Below, piece by piece: positions 14,231 through 15,410 of a stretch of 15,410 nucleotides of DNA. Origin of the DNA: Chloroflexota bacterium (GTDB lineage: Bacteria > Chloroflexota > Anaerolineae > UBA1429); assembly GCA_012513725.1 (NCBI GenBank), contig JAAZBQ010000467.1:1-15410 (forward strand), in the 5' to 3' direction. A program made the position numbers and the translations under genes. Position 1 is the stretch's first letter. Every line of letters starts with the position of its first letter. The notes under the pieces were generated by a model. The model saw only the letters and a list, made by a program, of their open reading frames with translations, was not told the origin of the DNA and made no database searches.

Positions 14231-15166
14231 ATGGATGCGTTGGGCGCCCTGTGGCGCGTGTTGGTGTTCCCTGGCGGGCTGTATCTCATCGCCGGATCGC
14301 TGGCCATCACCTGGCTGGATCGGGCGTTGGTGGCCCGCTGGCAGTCTCGCCGGGGTCCGCCCTGGTATCAGCCCCTGGCGGACCTGATCAAGCTGCTGGC
14401 CAAAGAGGACATCTCGCCGAGGGGCACCCACGCGTGGATGGCGGTAGCCCTGCCGATCGCCTCGCTGGCGGCCACGCTGACCGCCGGGCTGTACGTGCCC
14501 GTGGGGGCTGCTGCGGTGGGCGCGTTTCAAGGCGACCTCATCGTCGTACTCTTTTTGCTGAGCGTGCCGACACTGGCCTACTTTTTGGCCGGCTGGGCCA
14601 CTCCCAGCGTCTATGGCGTGTTAGGCGGCAACCGCTCGCTCTTGCAGTACTATGCCTACGAGGTGCCCCTGATCGTGGGGATGGCCGCGCCGGCGGTGCA
14701 TGCGCAGTCGTGGGCCATCGCCGATCTCGTCGCCGCCCAGCAGGGCTTTCACTGGCACGCCCTGTACCTGCCGGTCGGCCTGGCCGTCGCCGTGGCCGGC
14801 CTCCTGGGCAAACTCAAGCGGGTGCCGTTCGACATTCCCCATGCCAAGTCGGAGGTGGGTGCGGGGCCCCTCACCGAGTACAGCGGGCGCAAGCTGGGCC
14901 TTTGGAAGCTGACCGTGTCCTTGCAGACCCTGGTGGGCATCCACCTCCTGGTGGCCGTCTACCTCGGCGGGGTCGATGGCGTCACCGCCCTGGGGACCTA
15001 CCCGGCGTACCTGGTCAAGACGTTGCTCTGCATCGCCGGGTTCTCGCTGATCCAGGTGCTCTATGCCCGGCTGCGCATCGACCAGATGGCCGAGATCGGC
15101 TGGCGGCTCCTGGTGCCCCTGGGGTTGGTCCAGATGTTGGCCACGATTTGGATGGGGAGGGCCTGA
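14231..15166 (+). CDS. NuoH/MbhM-like membrane anchor subunit of the hydrogenase
   Basis: This 311-residue protein has about eight membrane helices and belongs to the complex I subunit 1 family. The cytoplasmic-loop signatures are KLLAKEDISPRG (near residue 55) and the strongly conserved KRVPFDIPHAKSEVGAG, with Glu208, followed by TEYSGRKLGLWKL. In complex I these loops shape the quinone cavity and its charged exit path; in group 4 hydrogenases the same region couples the redox centre to the membrane arm. AGGAG at 14215-14219 is 11 bases before ATG 14231, after a gap of 28 bases from the large subunit, the widest gap in the D-I part of the operon. The next gene begins one base after its stop. 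Confidence 0.92.
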   Translation: MDALGALWRVLVFPGGLYLIAGSLAITWLDRALVARWQSRRGPPWYQPLADLIKLLAKEDISPRGTHAWMAVALPIASLAATLTAGLYVPVGAAAVGAFQGDLIVVLFLLSVPTLAYFLAGWATPSVYGVLGGNRSLLQYYAYEVPLIVGMAAPAVHAQSWAIADLVAAQQGFHWHALYLPVGLAVAVAGLLGKLKRVPFDIPHAKSEVGAGPLTEYSGRKLGLWKLTVSLQTLVGIHLLVAVYLGGVDGVTALGTYPAYLVKTLLCIAGFSLIQVLYARLRIDQMAEIGWRLLVPLGLVQMLATIWMGRA

Positions 15167-15167
15167 T

Positions 15168-15410
15168 ATGCCACGGAGATCGTCGCGCTCTTACCTGATC
15201 CCCCACGTGCTGCGGAACCTGGGCGCCGGGCGGAGCACGGTCCGCTACCCCTTTGGCCCCCTGGAGATCCCACCGTCCTTTCGCGGGCGCGTCGAGGTGG
15301 ATATCGAGCGCTGCGTTGGGTGTGGCCTGTGCGCCAGAGACTGCCCCACCGGCTGCCTGGAGGTAGAGAGGCTGCCCGGCGGAGGCGTGCGCGTCGCCCA
15401 TCGCTACGAC
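15168..15410 (+). CDS. NuoI/MbhN-like ferredoxin subunit, cut by the window edge
   Basis: The frame opens with ATG 15168, preceded by GGGGAGG at 15154-15160 (seven bases away), and stays open for all 81 codons to the right edge. The N-terminal part (LRNLGAGRSTVRYPFGPLEIPPSFRG) is typical of NuoI-type subunits before the first cluster: 'YP..P....FRG'. CVGCGLCARDCPTG gives one [4Fe-4S] cluster with Cys49, Cys52, Cys55 and Cys59; a second CxxCxxCxxxC should follow beyond the window. It would take electrons from a soluble donor such as ferredoxin and feed the small subunit cluster. It begins one base after the H-like gene, so it belongs to the same operon. Confidence 0.9.
   Translation, partial: MPRRSSRSYLIPHVLRNLGAGRSTVRYPFGPLEIPPSFRGRVEVDIERCVGCGLCARDCPTGCLEVERLPGGGVRVAHRYD

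Noticed and set aside
12826..14310. Long 494-codon open frame on the - strand opposite the hydrogenase C and D genes
   Set aside because: It is the antisense of well-recognised hydrogenase genes; its translation is His/Gln/Arg-rich with no domain pattern, as expected of a GC-rich shadow frame.
1..15410. CRISPR array, tRNA, rRNA, insertion sequence or phage genes
   Set aside because: No spaced direct repeats, cloverleaf, rRNA signature, transposase or integrase sequence was recognised on either strand.

Overview
The window comes from a GC-rich bacterium. I favour a member of the Chloroflexota, on three grounds: a secreted protein with Pro/Thr linkers and a C-terminal tail ending in FLPMVGR (many Chloroflexota exoproteins end in a similar FLPLV/YLPLV-type tail), the gene families present, and the base composition. 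No rRNA or other phylogenetic marker is present, so this is inference.

Left part (1-5594): the 3' end of a rhomboid-type intramembrane protease, then a YghA-like short-chain dehydrogenase, both on the + strand. A strong palindromic terminator follows, and then three genes on the - strand. A GT4 glycosyltransferase and an O-methyltransferase form a two-gene operon (transcribed leftward, glycosyltransferase first). Further right, in the same orientation but probably as its own unit, is a secreted heparin-lyase-like polysaccharide lyase with a Pro/Thr linker and a golvesin/xanthan-lyase-type C-terminal domain.

Middle (5595-6456): 862 bases with no gene I can support. It contains a 16-bp perfect palindrome and a good extended -10 promoter that points at the following operon.

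Right part (6457-15410, running off the end): one long, tightly coupled + strand operon for a membrane-bound, energy-converting group 4 [NiFe] hydrogenase. Gene order by complex I homology is J (split in two, MbhD/MbhE-like), K, a divergent L-like subunit, M, N (frameshifted in this sequence), A, B (hydrogenase small subunit), C, D (hydrogenase large subunit), H and I (cut by the window edge). Adjacent stops and starts overlap or nearly touch throughout. The large subunit keeps all four Ni-Fe cysteines and the small subunit keeps a four-cysteine cluster set, so a working hydrogenase is likely rather than a quinone-reducing complex I. The expected role is electron transfer from a ferredoxin-like donor through I and B to the Ni-Fe site in D, producing H2 (or the reverse), coupled through H/A/J/K to the antiporter-like subunits that move ions across the membrane.

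The most interesting points are: the full 11-type complex I core set built around a hydrogenase active site; an antiporter-like subunit that appears to have lost the second half of its channel but kept a NuoL-style lateral helix; an N-type subunit with Val where the TM5 glutamate normally sits; a single-base frameshift in that same gene; and a large subunit that ends three residues after its last Cys ligand.
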